Below are positions 23,911 through 25,044 of a stretch of DNA of 25,044 nucleotides, piece by piece. Location: positions 1 through 25,044 of IMG/VR virus record IMGVR_UViG_3300023174_003568. One strand, 5' to 3'. The notes under the pieces are model-generated. The model saw nothing but the letters and a program-made list of their open reading frames with translations, had not been told where the DNA came from and ran no database searches. The position numbers and the translations under genes are program-made. Source of the DNA: a virus. Each line of letters opens with the position of its first letter. The first letter of the stretch is position 1.

Positions 23911-25044
23911 TTAGGAGTAACTTGCGACAGGGGTTCTTGCCATATAGATTTGCTGTAAATCTTTGGGCAAAGTCCTTACTGCTGATGGGGTGTTGAATCT
24001 TGTAGCCCCTGCGATTGTGGTAATTCCAATAGCTATTGCCAGAACATCGTCATCGTGCCTTCCAGCGGCCGCCTCGGATCTACCGCTCTCGGTGATAACA
24101 AAGGTCTTCAACTCCTCGATGGCGTGACGGCAATGTATGTCGATTCCAGACCCTTTTTCGTCGTGGTCTCTGATAGCTGACGCAAGCTCTTCAATGACAA
24201 TGCGTCTGGTCTTGTCTGTGGTCTGCCATCCCAAGGCCTTGCTACGCCTAGATTCTCGTAAATTGAAGATTTCACGCTGATAAAGGTTAATGCTGGACTC
24301 TTTGAGTAGCTCAATCAGAGCCAGTCCTGGTCCGTTGACTTCGGGGACGACCAAACACCCTCCGTAGAACAGGGAAAGTCTCTCAATAAACTCGGCTAAG
24401 ACGTCGATATCGACTCGGCAGGGAGGTCTGACCCTTGCCACGAGGGCAGGGCGGATCCACGAGCCGTCCGAATCAAAGTATCCAGCCCTTAAAACGACTA
24501 CAGAGTGAGAATCTGGGTCAGCTCCAGAGACTTGGGAGTTGCCTGTCATGCAATCCGCTGAAATTAGGTATCTGCCGTTCTCTTTTGGGTTTTCCCAGAT
24601 CCACGCCCAACTTTCGGCCATAGAACAGCTTCTAAATATGGGTTTTGTGAAGTTGGTAGGTACGTCGATTGTCCCATAAATGGGTTCTCGGATGGTTTTT
24701 TCAAGAGCCGAGATGCCAGATAGGTCAAATCGAGGCCGTCCAGACGCCAAAAAGCAACTGATTGGGTCAGAAGGGTACTCTTGCTCGAATTGTTTAACAT
24801 CACCACCGCACTTCTCCTTGATGACTCGTCGTCTCCAAGCGAGTTGGTTGTCTGTCAGCGAAAATTCGTCCCTTAAAGATTGTTCCTTAAAGGACAGCTC
24901 AAGAGGCTCCGTTTCTTTTTCTTGGTTTTCCTCGAAGTTATGCCAAGCGGCGAAGATTCGGATGTATCCGTTTCCTGTTTTCCCGCTCTTGTATTCATCA
25001 AATGTGACTGCACTTTGCCAAGTATTGTAAAAAGCCCCACCAGC
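23911..25044 (-). CDS. terL: Terminase large subunit (N-terminally partial)
   Basis: The frame stays open from the TAA at 23911-23913 to the right edge, about 377 codons; the N-terminal ATPase with Walker A is off the window. The visible start has an IRIFAAWHNF strand, then QLAWRR, and the QEYPSDPISCF segment that ends the ATPase part and leads into the nuclease part in large terminases. The RNase H-like nuclease residues are all visible: Asp in ISADCMTG (24553-24555), Glu in VVPEVNG (24340-24342) and the Asp triad HDDDVLA (24046-24054). It therefore looks like an intact packaging motor-nuclease that cuts concatemeric DNA and threads it through the portal encoded further downstream. A TTG near 24750 within the frame is not the start. 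Confidence 0.9.
   Translation of the reverse strand, partial: AGGAFYNTWQSAVTFDEYKSGKTGNGYIRIFAAWHNFEENQEKETEPLELSFKEQSLRDEFSLTDNQLAWRRRVIKEKCGGDVKQFEQEYPSDPISCFLASGRPRFDLSGISALEKTIREPIYGTIDVPTNFTKPIFRSCSMAESWAWIWENPKENGRYLISADCMTGNSQVSGADPDSHSVVVLRAGYFDSDGSWIRPALVARVRPPCRVDIDVLAEFIERLSLFYGGCLVVPEVNGPGLALIELLKESSINLYQREIFNLRESRRSKALGWQTTDKTRRIVIEELASAIRDHDEKGSGIDIHCRHAIEELKTFVITESGRSEAAAGRHDDDVLAIAIGITTIAGATRFNTPSAVRTLPKDLQQIYMARTPVASYS

Noticed and set aside
1-25044. CRISPR array, tRNA genes, IS elements, integrase or attachment sites
   Set aside because: No regularly spaced direct repeats, cloverleaf sequences, transposase or recombinase motifs were found on either strand.

Overview
The window looks like a contiguous piece of a tailed double-stranded DNA phage (Caudoviricetes-like). 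It carries the C-terminal two thirds of a terminase large subunit, a portal protein of about 740 residues, closely packed genes with 4-nt ATGA overlaps, and one enormous polyvalent-type virion gene. I see no bacterial housekeeping gene, tRNA, integrase, IS element or CRISPR array. The host cannot be named from the sequence. The tetranucleotide CCGG appears to be missing from the whole window, which points to strong restriction pressure.

Layout. About 1-3643 is a plus-strand block of three tightly packed genes: a 5'-truncated cysteine-rich protein, a 203-residue protein with a C-terminal Cys cluster, and a 458-residue protein that joins a glycosyltransferase-like N-terminus to a RepB/AEP primase-like C-terminus. 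About 3549-25044 is a minus-strand morphogenesis block. In transcription order it runs terminase large subunit (cut by the right edge), a 466-residue disordered protein, a single 16.4-kb ORF encoding a 5,457-residue polyvalent protein, the portal protein, and an 89-residue protein. The two blocks converge and their coding regions overlap by 95 nt.

The giant protein dominates the window (65% of it). From N to C it contains a charged coiled-coil/disordered region, a Gly/Ala-rich hydrophobic region, a zincin-like segment with a degenerate HExxH, a proline-rich hinge, a DdrB/ParB-like domain, a strawberry-notch (SNO)-type SF2 helicase, a module resembling sigma-70 regions 2-4, a canonical HExxH zincin, two short uncharacterised modules, a coiled-coil/HTH-like module and a large C-terminal domain with hydrophobic segments. 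Seven copies of a short peptide, consensus L-[F/R/S]-S-R-G-[L/I], sit at the borders of these modules. They use different codons, so they look like protein-level spacer, processing or sorting tags.

Interpretation. The giant gene lies between terminase and portal, so its product is probably packaged in the virion and delivered with the DNA, as proposed for phage polyvalent proteins. The helicase, ParB-like, sigma-like and protease modules would then act on incoming DNA and the host transcription and defence machinery at the start of infection. The most unusual points are the recurrent tag, the embedded sigma-like module, the GT-primase fusion and the absence of CCGG.
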